A DNA stretch of 64,000 nucleotides from Meconema thalassinum (Eukaryota > Arthropoda > Insecta > Orthoptera > Tettigoniidae): contig OX336397.1 of NCBI GenBank assembly GCA_946902985.2, positions 148,173,890-148,237,889 of the forward strand, in the 5' to 3' direction. Of the stretch, positions 48,001 through 56,288 are shown piece after piece. Both the position numbers and the translations under genes were made by a program. Every line of letters starts with the position of its first letter. Positions within the stretch are counted from its first letter, which is position 1. Under the pieces are notes generated by a model. It was not told the DNA's origin. It did no database searches and saw only the letters and a program-made list of their open reading frames with translations.

Positions 48001-49320
48001 CGAGTGCTTGTCCTGATGATCGTAAGGTATATCACATTGTTTGCAGTAATATGAACTTCCATAAAAACCTCGTATATTATTAATGGAATCATAATGGTCG
48101 TTATGCAAGTACAAATAAATTGTTATCGCGTCATTTACACCTGAGGAATGGATTACCTTGTTAAAATGGGCAGCCGAAACAACTTTAATCCGAACACCCA
48201 TGAGATTTGCAACACTTCTAATATCGTCTAAACTAAACCCATCTTCACAGTTCATTCCGAATCTTGTGCATAACTCTTTTGCTAATTCTTCCTGCAAACT
48301 CCGTCCTTTCCTAATATAGGAAATTTCATTATCAGTTAATTTCCTGTCTAGTATCTTTCTAGTTTCATACGTGAGGGCTGTGATTATTGCTCTTGCCCCG
48401 CACAGGTTATCGGTGTTGGTTATTTTGTTTATGCTTCTTTTAGCCATAACATCTTTAGCAATATTGACTATTTTCTTACGCTTTGCTCCTTTGCCTCTGG
48501 GAATTTTGTTAACCTCGAAGTGAAAAGTGGTATTGTTGATATCTACATTTTCATTAGATGTTATTATTCTTTCAATCTGGTCAAGTAGATGTAAAGCATT
48601 AACTTTTCTTTTTCTTTTTGATGAAATCATATGGTTAAAATTATTATTTTCTGCAACTACTTTCATTTGATCACCTGGCTTAAAATCAGTTAGTTTTCTT
48701 ACTTCTTTTATGGCTGCATGCACACCTTTTCTGACCGCTTTCATTTGTTCTATTGGTTTTCCTTGCAAATCTTTTATGTGTATAGTATAAGCTGTCTGAC
48801 ATACGTTAAACTTTTTGAGCAGCACAGTACGATTACCTTGATGAATTTCGAAAGGTGACTTTTTAGCTACTGTTTCATTAAATATTTTTTTCTTAAAAGG
48901 AAAAATTTGGCCCAATTTTTGCTTCACAATTTTTAAGTCCTTAGATTGAACAGGTTTTGGTTCCTTTTTAATTTCAAAGAGGTCTTGATCGAATCCAAAA
49001 TGCCTGATTTTGTCCAAACGTTCCTTTTCTTCCGCTATCAAATTTAGCAACCCTTTCTTTGAATTAATTACTGAGTAGCCCCTAATTTTGTTTTCTCTGG
49101 CGACTTGTTTTAGTTCACGAACGCTCTTCTTAGGCAGCTCTGATTCTTGATACGTAAACAAAGCACTATCTCCGGCATTACTCCAAGCACTGCTTACAGC
49201 TTCAAGAAGAGCAGCCTTCTTCATCTTGTATACTCCTTTTAGTTTGAGTTCCGTTGCCAGAACCCTTAGTTCCTTTACAGTTGCACCTGTTTGGCGCTTA
49301 ATATTTTGTTTTAAATCCAT
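45002..49320 (-). CDS. PolB: Polinton protein-primed family B DNA polymerase, one frameshift
   Basis: Two open segments, 49320-47266 (684 aa) and an overlapping frame running from about 47300 to 45002, form one gene of ~1,439 codons. N-terminal part: two SAP-like helical repeats (residues ~14-45 and ~65-95), an OTU-like region (TDNLCGARAI, Cys307; NDHYD, His409), a Cys/His-rich stretch (~426-627) with many CxxC pairs, and the exonuclease motif FFDYEAE (~647). After the shift: AHNAKGYD (Exo II), YCNSDVD (Exo III), a Cys/His cluster YHGCFWHGCPEC, palm motif A DICSLYP, motif B KICLNSLWGKFG, motif C YYDTDS. It replicates the element, presumably from the terminal inverted repeats. The -1 shift lies at about 47290-47310, between Exo I and Exo II, with no canonical slippery heptamer. 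Start context TATATAATAAATGG. Confidence 0.93.
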
Positions 49321-49465
49321 TTATTATATAACTTTTTTAAATTAAAAATTTCATTTTTTAAATAAAAATAATTATAAGACATTATTATAAGACATTACTC
49401 TTTCGGGGTCGAGAGAAATGATAGTAAAATATTTATATTTTTTAAAAATTTTTTGTATATAATAA

Positions 49466-49771
49466 ATGGAAAAGAAACAATTTCTTGAAAAGCTCAATAG
49501 CATCAACGAACAAAAACCGTTTAAGAATCTCAGTGAGTTAGAAATAGGAAACGATTATCTTATAACGGATGCAGGAGATATAAATACAAAATTTGGAAAT
49601 AAAACTTTTCTAGAACTTGATAGTAAATTAAAGGTTATATTACCCGATAGATATGCGAAGGTACTAAATTGGGAAGATGGAATACAGAAAATGACAGGGT
49701 TGAAAATGGTATACCACGGCACAAAAGAAGTTAATGGTTGTAACAAAGCGCACAATCTTGAATTTTCTTAA
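49466..49771 (+). CDS. Small conserved-looking Polinton protein, 101 aa, unknown role
   Basis: The ATG lies in TATATAATAAATGG, the same start context as polB, from which it diverges across 145 bp. The product has 'DAGDINTKFGNKTFLELD' followed by 'VILPDRYAKVL', a pattern I associate with a small protein recurring in Polinton-like elements and possibly OB-fold-like; this is recollection, not a search result. No Cys cluster and no membrane segment. The start signal, length and position argue it is a real gene. It could act in replication, given its place beside polB. Confidence 0.6.
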   Translation: MEKKQFLEKLNSINEQKPFKNLSELEIGNDYLITDAGDINTKFGNKTFLELDSKLKVILPDRYAKVLNWEDGIQKMTGLKMVYHGTKEVNGCNKAHNLEFS

Positions 49772-49837
49772 AAAGCCCCACACCCCGATAAATTTATGGT
49801 TTTAATGGTTAATAACCATTAAAATCAAATACCCAAA

Positions 49838-50029
49838 TTAACGTAAAATTAAGGATTCTTTTGTAGCTTTATGAAAATTGTAACAGCTATCTATGTCATC
49901 ACCATTAAGTTCAAAAAGATAATCTATACTATCCTCAGACAACTGATTTATAAATACTTCTACATTTTCAGTAGGATGTAGTAAAAACAGGAAGAAAGAA
50001 AGAGTTATTCGCTTTACTTGGGCGTCCAT
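49838..50029 (-). CDS. 63-aa hypothetical Polinton ORF
   Basis: The start lies in TATAAATAAATGG, matching the element-wide start context, which is the main reason to call it. It has a hydrophobic stretch SFFLFLL near the N-terminus and an acidic middle (SEDSIDYLFELNGDDID). I do not recognise a family. It lies 17 bp downstream of the integrase stop in the same orientation. Confidence 0.45.
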   Translation of the reverse strand: MDAQVKRITLSFFLFLLHPTENVEVFINQLSEDSIDYLFELNGDDIDSCYNFHKATKESLILR

Positions 50030-50046
50030 TTATTTATACAGAAATA

Positions 50047-51105
50047 TTACAATATAACATTTTCTTTATTAACCCAGCTATTGTGAGAATTATCAAAACC
50101 CAACCATTTGACATATACCCGATTTCCTTTCTTTCTTAAAACTTTTTCAACGAGATATGCCTCTGGATACTTTGTTTTCTGTAATTCTTGCTCATAAAAG
50201 TTCCCCTTTATTTCTTCCGCATTTACATCTTTCAATTTGTACGTAATAGGGTCGGAATAAACGATATCTTTTATTTTAAATATTTCAGCCGACCAATTTC
50301 CTGTGTATCCTTTTTCGAATATACCTTTTAGTTTACTAATTCTGACTTGATCGCCAACTGTAAATTTCGCTTTTTCTTCCGCTCCTACGCTTACAGTGTA
50401 AACAGTTTTCAACAAATGTTCTTCATTAGCTTTGTTTACGTTTTTTGGCTTCATATTTATAGTTGTGTGCGTCGTATTATTGTAGCCATTAATTAACTTT
50501 GGTAAAATGCCAACCCAGCAGTAGTTTCCTTGAATATCAAACTGCTTCCACATTTTCTCTTTTAAGGTCCTATTGAATCGTTCTACAACTGAAGCTTTTA
50601 CTTCAGTAAAAGTCGAATAATAATTGATATTAAATGTTTTCATCAATTTTGAAAATTCTTTATTGTAAAATCCTTTACCGTTGTCTGTTTGAAGATTTTT
50701 GGGTTTTCTGTTTTTTAAAATACCATCAAACGCTTCAGCAACACTTTTACCCGTTTTATCTTTGACTGGTACACCCCAGGCATACTTTGAAAATACATCA
50801 ATGACTGTTAACAAATACTTGTAGCCTTTATTAAGCTTCGATATCCCCTTTATTTTTCCCGAGTCCATTTCTACCAAATCCGCTTGCCAAATGTCATCAA
50901 TGCCGTGAGTTGAAACCCTCCTTCTCGGAAAATTCTTCCTCATGGGCTTATGAATTTCGTTTATAATTTCCTCCCGAATGCTAACGGGTGGCTCTCTAAT
51001 TTGGGTAGAACCCCCTATTTCTATACTCTCATTAACTTTTTTTTTCAAACCTGCTTTTCTTACTCCCACACTCAGAACATAAACCTTTGATTCTAGTTCG
51101 ACCAT
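50047..51105 (-). CDS. INT: Polinton retroviral-like integrase with C-terminal chromodomain
   Basis: rve-type DDE integrase: Asp76 in DIWQADLVEM, Asp141 in LQTDNGKGF, Glu175 in VVERFNRTLKE, with VIDVFSKYAWG between the first two. An SH3-like segment (FTVGDQVRISK) and a chromodomain follow (~residues 315-350, YLVEKVLRKK...VYVKWLGFDNSHNSWV). It catalyses insertion with a 6-bp duplication, matching the TGATTG TSD. The first ~25-30 residues from the ATG at 51105 are the alternate frame of the overlapping zinc-ribbon ORF, so the true start may be internal or reached by frameshift at the A9 run (51036-51044). No N-terminal HHCC finger is present. The frame is otherwise intact. Confidence 0.94.
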   Translation of the reverse strand: MVELESKVYVLSVGVRKAGLKKKVNESIEIGGSTQIREPPVSIREEIINEIHKPMRKNFPRRRVSTHGIDDIWQADLVEMDSGKIKGISKLNKGYKYLLTVIDVFSKYAWGVPVKDKTGKSVAEAFDGILKNRKPKNLQTDNGKGFYNKEFSKLMKTFNINYYSTFTEVKASVVERFNRTLKEKMWKQFDIQGNYCWVGILPKLINGYNNTTHTTINMKPKNVNKANEEHLLKTVYTVSVGAEEKAKFTVGDQVRISKLKGIFEKGYTGNWSAEIFKIKDIVYSDPITYKLKDVNAEEIKGNFYEQELQKTKYPEAYLVEKVLRKKGNRVYVKWLGFDNSHNSWVNKENVIL

Positions 51106-51181
51106 TTTTTGTTGAAAGGGTGTGAGGATGCAGTGTTTGAGTAAACGTTTTGCACTTTAAACACCAAATGTGATTATTCAT
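51032..51181 (-). CDS. 49-aa zinc-ribbon protein (DUF5679-like), overlapping the integrase
   Basis: The ATG at 51181 lies in TTAATAAATGA, the shared start context. The short product has CLKC near its start (Cys7, Cys10), TKNGRTRIKG in the middle and CSEC (Cys35, Cys38) then KKSRF, the pattern of the small DUF5679-type zinc ribbon I know from Polinton-like elements and related viruses. It ends at TAA 51032-51034, after a 9-A run and ~74 bp inside the annotated integrase frame. The integrase frame is +1 relative to it. Confidence 0.72.
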   Translation of the reverse strand: MNNHIWCLKCKTFTQTLHPHTLSTKNGRTRIKGLCSECGSKKSRFEKKS

Positions 51182-51340
51182 TTATTAACTAATTAATTAA
51201 TTAAAATTTATTAAAAAATAAGCATTGGTTTATTCAGGCACCCAACATTGAAGAACGCAAACTAACTTACAAGAAACAAGGGTCTACCCTTTGTTGAGGA
51301 AATTAACTTTTTATATTTATATTAATTAATTAGTTAATAA

Positions 51341-52114
51341 ATTGAATCAATTACCGATATTCTAAACAGCAAACTTGTCTATAATAGCAAACAAGTGGTT
51401 ATTGCTATTGATGAAAGTAACGATTCATGGTTTAAAGCTAAAGATATTGCTTTAATATTGGAGTATAGAGATACAGATAAAGCAATTCGAAAACACGTTG
51501 CAATTGAAGACAAAGGTACATTCGATACCTTAAATAACCCCGCCGTTTTGGCGGGGTTAAAAAATATACATCCTCAAACCATATTTATTAATGAATCTGG
51601 TTTGTATTCGCTTATTTTATCATCTAAAAAAGAGGAAGCTAAAAAATTTAAGAATTGGGTAACGAAAGAAGTCCTTCCATCAATTCGAAAGTATGGAGAA
51701 TACAAAATTAAAGAAGAATATAAGAACCAACTAGTTGGGTTAATGCAGAAACTTCAAATAAAGGAAGCAGAAAACGAATCTCTTATCCCATTAGCCACAC
51801 CTCTTGCACTTAAAACTAGTAAGAATAATTGTCTGCTTATTATAGATAAGCATGAACCAAACGAAAAGTACAGGTACTATGCAATAAGGGCGCAGAGACA
51901 ACAGGTGAATCAAGCAATCAAAAAAATATGCAGGCGGCACCCCGATTGTGAGATAGTTTATGAAAAATATAATGATCCTAATAGCGTAAGGTTGTATGTG
52001 CTTATGAAAGAACAAATAAAAATTAGCTATTCGGGAAACCATTTCAATATTCCATTTACTCCTGATCTTCTTAAAGGAACAATAGAGATGTTGTATAAAA
52101 ACCTGTTACATTAA
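51341..52114 (+). CDS. BRO-N domain protein, start codon apparently mutated
   Basis: Frame open from a stop at about 51338 to TAA 52112-52114, with no ATG before the domain. At the expected position the context reads TAATAAATTGAA: ATT at 51341 in place of ATG, giving 257 codons. The N-terminal ~110 residues match BRO-N (DSWFKAKDIALILEY, KAIRKHV, FINESGLYSLILSSK, FKNWVTKEVLPSIRKYG), a DNA-binding domain of large DNA viruses, phages and transposons. The C-terminal half (YYAIRAQRQQV, NDPNSVRLYVLMKEQI) resembles a domain often paired with BRO-N/KilA-N (DUF3627-like), less certain. It is transcribed divergently from the zinc-ribbon/integrase pair. Role probably regulatory; function not known for Polintons. 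Confidence 0.85.
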   Translation: MESITDILNSKLVYNSKQVVIAIDESNDSWFKAKDIALILEYRDTDKAIRKHVAIEDKGTFDTLNNPAVLAGLKNIHPQTIFINESGLYSLILSSKKEEAKKFKNWVTKEVLPSIRKYGEYKIKEEYKNQLVGLMQKLQIKEAENESLIPLATPLALKTSKNNCLLIIDKHEPNEKYRYYAIRAQRQQVNQAIKKICRRHPDCEIVYEKYNDPNSVRLYVLMKEQIKISYSGNHFNIPFTPDLLKGTIEMLYKNLLH

Positions 52115-52169
52115 AATGTTTTTAATGGATATTTTCTCCATTAAAAACTAAAACATTTTAACATTAGTG

Positions 52170-52922
52170 TTATTCGACCGATTCATCAGGATGAGGTTCA
52201 TATGCATCAAGTATTACTTCACCAAACATCGTCACACTAACATTTATTGGAAGTTTTAAAATTACGCTGCCCATTTTATTTTTAAAGCATAAAGCATCAC
52301 CAGATTTAACGTTGAAGGGCTTACTAGTATCTACCATAATTTTTTCTTCTTTGGAACGTGCAATATAAACGTCTAATACTGTTTTAATAGCGTCATCTGT
52401 ATATGAAGTAAATACTTTATCTGGGTCTACGATACGAACAAATATTTTCCTAATCGTTGCGTTGTATGTAAAAATATGCTTAATTTTATCTTTCTCTGCA
52501 AAAAGGTCCTTTTGTAATATTATCCTATCAAACACCTTTCTTTCTAAGTTGTCAACCTTTTCTGTTAATGTTGATACTGGTGCAAGACAAGTAGTGGCAT
52601 ATTCCGAGAACAATTTTTCTATTTCTTCTTTCGTGAAGTAGTTATCTTTAGGAAAATCCCCTTCAGTAGTAAGTGGTTTGAGCTTTTCTAAGAGATATTG
52701 CTTATTAACGACATCTTTATTGTTGATTGGATCTTCAATATTCGCTATCCTCTTTCCCTGAAAATCAATCCATGTTTTTGAAACAAAAAAAAGCTCACTA
52801 AGGCGTTTATTTAGAGCCGTAACTAGCCTCGAAAATCGTTTTTCTAAATCATCCTTTGTGATAGCTTTAATATTTAATGAACTACTCTCTCCGTTTATAA
52901 TTTTATTTCCAAATATGTCCAT
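52170..52922 (-). CDS. Putative fibre-like structural protein, 250 aa
   Basis: The ATG is in TTTAATAAATGG and overlaps the last 20 bases of the protease gene. A segment near residues 54-77 ('RIANIEDPINNKDVVNKQYL') has the 'nl.dP.n..DavnK.Y' pattern seen in phage and virus fibre repeats. A helical region follows (LTEKVDNLERKVFDR), then a beta-rich C-terminal half ending in acidic residues. By place and pattern I infer a trimeric virion-surface protein. This is inference; no close family recognised. Confidence 0.5.
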   Translation of the reverse strand: MDIFGNKIINGESSSLNIKAITKDDLEKRFSRLVTALNKRLSELFFVSKTWIDFQGKRIANIEDPINNKDVVNKQYLLEKLKPLTTEGDFPKDNYFTKEEIEKLFSEYATTCLAPVSTLTEKVDNLERKVFDRIILQKDLFAEKDKIKHIFTYNATIRKIFVRIVDPDKVFTSYTDDAIKTVLDVYIARSKEEKIMVDTSKPFNVKSGDALCFKNKMGSVILKLPINVSVTMFGEVILDAYEPHPDESVE

Positions 52923-53340
52923 TTATTAAATCTATAATTTCGTTAAAATGAGCGGGATTAGGGGAACCCAAATTCGAAAACAACTTTAAAACAAGGACAC
53001 ATAAATGACCACATATATATTCATCAAACATTTGAATTCTTTCGGCGTTATAAAATAGGTTGCTAGCTCCCAAATAATTTACTAGTTTTTCAGGAACATC
53101 TCCACCGAACGAGTCAAAGACGAAATTTTGATTACCCTTTTTAAAGTAACAAATCAAATGAGTACCTGCATGATCCGACGTATCCAAGTTTACAATTCCT
53201 GATTCACAATCATTAGGTTTTGTAGGCAGTTCATCAATCATAAAAACATTTCGAAAATGGTTTATGTTCATTTCGTGTATTATTTTAAGAATATCGAAAT
53301 TACTTAAAGGGTGCTTATAGTTGGAAAGTATATCACTCAA
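52903..53340 (-). CDS. PRO: Adenovirus-type maturation cysteine protease, no ATG
   Basis: Adenain-like: FMIDELP, GIVNLDTSDHAGTHLICYF (His61 counting TTG 53340 as 1), FVFDSFGG (Asp76), IQMF (Gln103), CGHLCV (Cys114). His, Asp and Cys with the oxyanion Gln are all present, so the catalytic core looks intact. No ATG precedes the conserved region: the frame is open back to a stop at about 53370, and the only possible starts are non-ATG (for example TTG at 53338-53340, in ATATTGAGTG). The gene follows the pX-like gene directly. Family role: processing of capsid precursors. Confidence 0.88.
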   Translation of the reverse strand: MSDILSNYKHPLSNFDILKIIHEMNINHFRNVFMIDELPTKPNDCESGIVNLDTSDHAGTHLICYFKKGNQNFVFDSFGGDVPEKLVNYLGASNLFYNAERIQMFDEYICGHLCVLVLKLFSNLGSPNPAHFNEIIDLINGHIWK

Positions 53341-53363
53341 TATCGATGAAATTTCTCTTTTTT

Positions 53364-53813
53364 TTAAATTTTAGTTATTCCCAAACAACCTTGTCCAGTC
53401 TTTTTTTCGATCACCAGATTATGTCTAATTTGTTCAGCCAATTCCGCATCTTCTTTTTGCTTTTTATGAACAGCGCTTGTAATGGCTGCAGCGCCACCTG
53501 CCAGCGAACCAATGGCACCCAATGCAGCTAATATTAATGGCAAAAATCCTCCTTGGTGTTCATTAATTCCAGAACCTTCTTTATTCCTACTGAGATATTC
53601 GAATATTTTCTTTACAATTGGAATGGACAAACTTATAAGTAAGCTACCACCTTTTTGAATTTTTCTTGCTTTCTGCTTCTTTTGTGTATCTGTCAAGTAC
53701 TCATCTAGATAGTCATGCTTTTTCAGATCTTCGTTGGAGAGTTTTATTTAAATAGCTTTGGGTTTTAGTTTCCCTTTTTGGGAAACGTTGTAATCAATAC
53801 TAAATCCTTTCAT
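53364..53813 (-). CDS. pX-like small virion protein, in-frame stop at codon 22
   Basis: The ATG at 53813 is in TTAAATAAATGA. The frame runs 149 codons to 53364 but has TAA at 53748-53750; the longer uninterrupted part starts after it. The lysine-rich N-terminal section is followed by a hydrophobic Gly/Ala-rich segment (GGFLPLILAALGAIGSLAGG) and a basic/acidic helix ending in AEQIRHN. This resembles the small membrane-active or core proteins (adenovirus pX/pVI-like) found next to the protease in Polintons. The 'HQGG|F' site could be a protease cleavage site (inference). Confidence 0.68.
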
Positions 53814-53858
53814 TTATTTAATGAAAAAATCATAAACAAAAATTTTACAAATTTATAC

Positions 53859-55376
53859 TCAAACGCCCCAACCATTTTCATCTAACCCCATTCCCATTTT
53901 TCTTTTTCCATACATTATTCCAGTAACGGCTGTAGCTGCTAGTCTCTCACTCAAGTTAGCATCTTTACTGAATATTCTCTCTTTTGCAGCCTTTTGTAAT
54001 TCTTTATCTGCTTGATGTCTGTGCTCTAATTTTGTATGGTCGCGGTATGCTATATCATGTAATTTACATGCTTCGTCTAATGGGTTAGAACCCTGAACTC
54101 CTTCGGCTAGTTGCTTGTCTAATGGATTACCAGGACCACAAAATTTATATCCCGGGAGTGTTAAGTCAATATTATTTTCACCTATTTTATTAATCATCCA
54201 ATTAACTAATCCTTTTCCATGTTTTTCAGATTCCCAGAATGTATGGGGAATGTTATTTAAAAACCTAATTAGATATGGAATACCTTTAGGATTATTAACA
54301 ATGAAGTCATTAAACTTACTCGTAAGCATCTTCGTTATTCCAACCTTTTCATTGTGATAGACGTTGTTTCCAGCATTTTCTTCGCCATGAATTACCATTA
54401 ATCTGTCTATTAATTCCCTTACATCATCCATCCACACATATTCAATCGGTGCTTTTGAATATTTTTTTACAAAACCAAATCCTGATTTAGGAGGAGTGGT
54501 TAGAGATGCAGCTCTTTCTTTTCTATTAACTTTTTCTGAAAGCCATATATCCTTTATCAACATATTATATTTTTTGCCAACACTACTTTTAGGTTTAGTG
54601 CTATTTGGGTCATTGTTTTGATACATAGCATTTGTAATTTTTAAAATAGTCTCATATATGCTGCGGTCTTCGTCTGTATACTCATTATCGTTAGGTATAT
54701 CATTTAAGGTTAAAAATAGCATTAAACCCTTTGTAGCTTTAAAATTCTTACCCTTAATTATAATATCGTCATTACTGAATTCAACTTTTGAGTCACCTAT
54801 ATAGTAACCCTGATAGTTCTTATCATACCTTATTCCAAATTTAGGGTCACTAATTCTAGGTAAATATTTTGAAATTATTACCCCTAAGTGGACCGTAGAA
54901 TAATCAGTTATGCCTTTCCTCTTAACATTTTCTTCACTTTTATCATACTCTTCATTGGCCTCTTGAAATAAACTCCTCCCCTTTTCTTTCTGAAGTTGCG
55001 ACTCTAAATTCTTTCTGACCTTTCTTGCCGATTTTAAAGCATCTTTTTGCTCATCAGTGACATCATATTCATCCAAGAAATAGGAACCTTCGTAATCTGA
55101 AGGAAAGTCTTCTTTATAGTCAATTTTGTAAGGAATTAATTGCTTCTCCACTTCTCTATTTTCTTCTATAGCTTTAATAACATTTTCACTGATGTCATTT
55201 AACTTGTTGCCTAAAACATTAACAGCATCAATAACAGGTTGATCTTCCTTTTTATACTTCTCGTATTCCGTTATAGGCTGCTTCTTCCATATTCGAAATT
55301 CGTCTTTTAATTCTTCAAATTTCTTCCTATTCCTTCTTGCTTGTTGAACTACCTTTTGATCGTATTTCGCAAACAT
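53859..55376 (-). CDS. Phospholipase A2-domain protein, 505 aa
   Basis: The C-terminal ~100 residues form a parvovirus VP1-type PLA2 domain: LPGYKFCGPGNPLD (~407-420; Ca2+-binding loop), EACKLHDIAY with catalytic His-Asp at ~439-440, then HRHQADKELQ. The N-terminal ~150 residues are charged and helical (KKFEELKDEFRIWKKQ); the middle is unassigned (ITDYSTVHLGVIISKYLPRI). Such fusions occur in Polintons and adintovirus-like elements, where PLA2 is thought to breach membranes during entry. Start context TATAATAAAGATG is a variant of the common signal. No disruption seen. Confidence 0.88.
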   Translation of the reverse strand: MFAKYDQKVVQQARRNRKKFEELKDEFRIWKKQPITEYEKYKKEDQPVIDAVNVLGNKLNDISENVIKAIEENREVEKQLIPYKIDYKEDFPSDYEGSYFLDEYDVTDEQKDALKSARKVRKNLESQLQKEKGRSLFQEANEEYDKSEENVKRKGITDYSTVHLGVIISKYLPRISDPKFGIRYDKNYQGYYIGDSKVEFSNDDIIIKGKNFKATKGLMLFLTLNDIPNDNEYTDEDRSIYETILKITNAMYQNNDPNSTKPKSSVGKKYNMLIKDIWLSEKVNRKERAASLTTPPKSGFGFVKKYSKAPIEYVWMDDVRELIDRLMVIHGEENAGNNVYHNEKVGITKMLTSKFNDFIVNNPKGIPYLIRFLNNIPHTFWESEKHGKGLVNWMINKIGENNIDLTLPGYKFCGPGNPLDKQLAEGVQGSNPLDEACKLHDIAYRDHTKLEHRHQADKELQKAAKERIFSKDANLSERLAATAVTGIMYGKRKMGMGLDENGWGV

Positions 55377-55557
55377 CTTTATTATAGGTGAAATTATAAA
55401 AAATAACGTTTGATGCTAACATTGACGTTTGACATTTGACGCTGACATTGACGCTGTACGTTGTACGCTGTACGTTGGCATTGATGCTGTACGTTGTACG
55501 CTGACGATGTTGGTGTTAGAATATTCAACCCAAAACCTGCCAGTACCCCTGGAATAG
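55377..55557. repeat. Short degenerate tandem repeat between PLA2 and ATPase genes
   Basis: About 55415-55512 consists of imperfect copies of 'GACGCTGTACGTTGTACGCTG'-type words (TTGACGCTGACATTGACGCTG, GTACGTTGTACGCTGTACGTTG). It is GC-richer than the surroundings. Function unknown; it may affect transcription termination or upstream promoter spacing. Confidence 0.6.
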
Positions 55558-56257
55558 TTACCCAACATTTATAAATGTTTTAATTTTATTCCTATATTTA
55601 CCATCGTTAGCTTTGCGATTCATATCAATAGTAATAACACCAAACTCCTCATTCCAACATTTGCTGCAAATATTCTTCAAATTTCATATCACCACCAACA
55701 AATTCTTGATAAATATGATTTAAATTGGTATTATCTTGCCTAAATATGTTTAAGAAATTTAAGTTATCACGAACTAATTGTTTTGGTATTTTTGAATACG
55801 TTTGAGCTAAGTAAAAACAGTCAATCCCTTTATGTCTTCCTCGTGTAAAATATTCTCGAACTATGTCTTGGTTTTCCAGTATGAAATCGTCGAAAATTAC
55901 AACTGACCTATCTTCACATTTATCCAGGGGCATTATGCTTTCATCGTCATGAATAAATTGTGCAATGGACTTTCCTAACTTCTCTTCGATTTTATTACAT
56001 TTTTCCATAAACTGTTGATACTTAGATTGATCTAAACTTTTAGAGAAGATGTAAAGGTTGTTTATTTTTTCCCAGTTTAACCATCCAGGTGCCAAAATAT
56101 AATTGTCAATCATTAAGGTTGTTTTACCACAATTACTGGGGCCTATTATAGCACAACGAATGGAATTCGGCAATAATTTGCCATGTTTGTTCTTTACTTG
56201 CTTTTCTACAAGTCTTACTTGTGGGTCCCAATCTACATTTCGTTTACTCATTTTCAT
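55558..56257 (-). CDS. ATP: FtsK/HerA-type genome-packaging ATPase, C-terminal frameshift
   Basis: A32-like packaging ATPase: Walker A GPSNCGKTTL (residues 39-48), Walker B VVIFDDF (119-125, Asp123/124), sensor-like FYLAQTYSKIP (~155). The first frame stops after 202 codons at 55649. The conserved C-terminus continues in a shifted frame to TAA 55558-55560, with the family's Cys-Trp near its start and a GKYR motif near its end. The shift lies at about 55655-55675. The last ~35 residues are therefore lost from the main product. The start at 56257 is in AAAATAAATGA and faces the penton gene across 31 bp. Confidence 0.9.
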
Positions 56258-56288
56258 TTATTTTATTAATTAATGAATGAATTAATAA
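56258..56288. promoter_or_regulatory. Bidirectional start/promoter region between ATPase and penton-like genes
   Basis: Only 31 bp separate two divergent ATGs. The stretch is almost entirely A/T, with TTATTAATTAATG and inverted TAAATG signals on both strands. Any promoters must overlap the start codons, which supports the idea of very short or absent 5' leaders. Confidence 0.5.
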
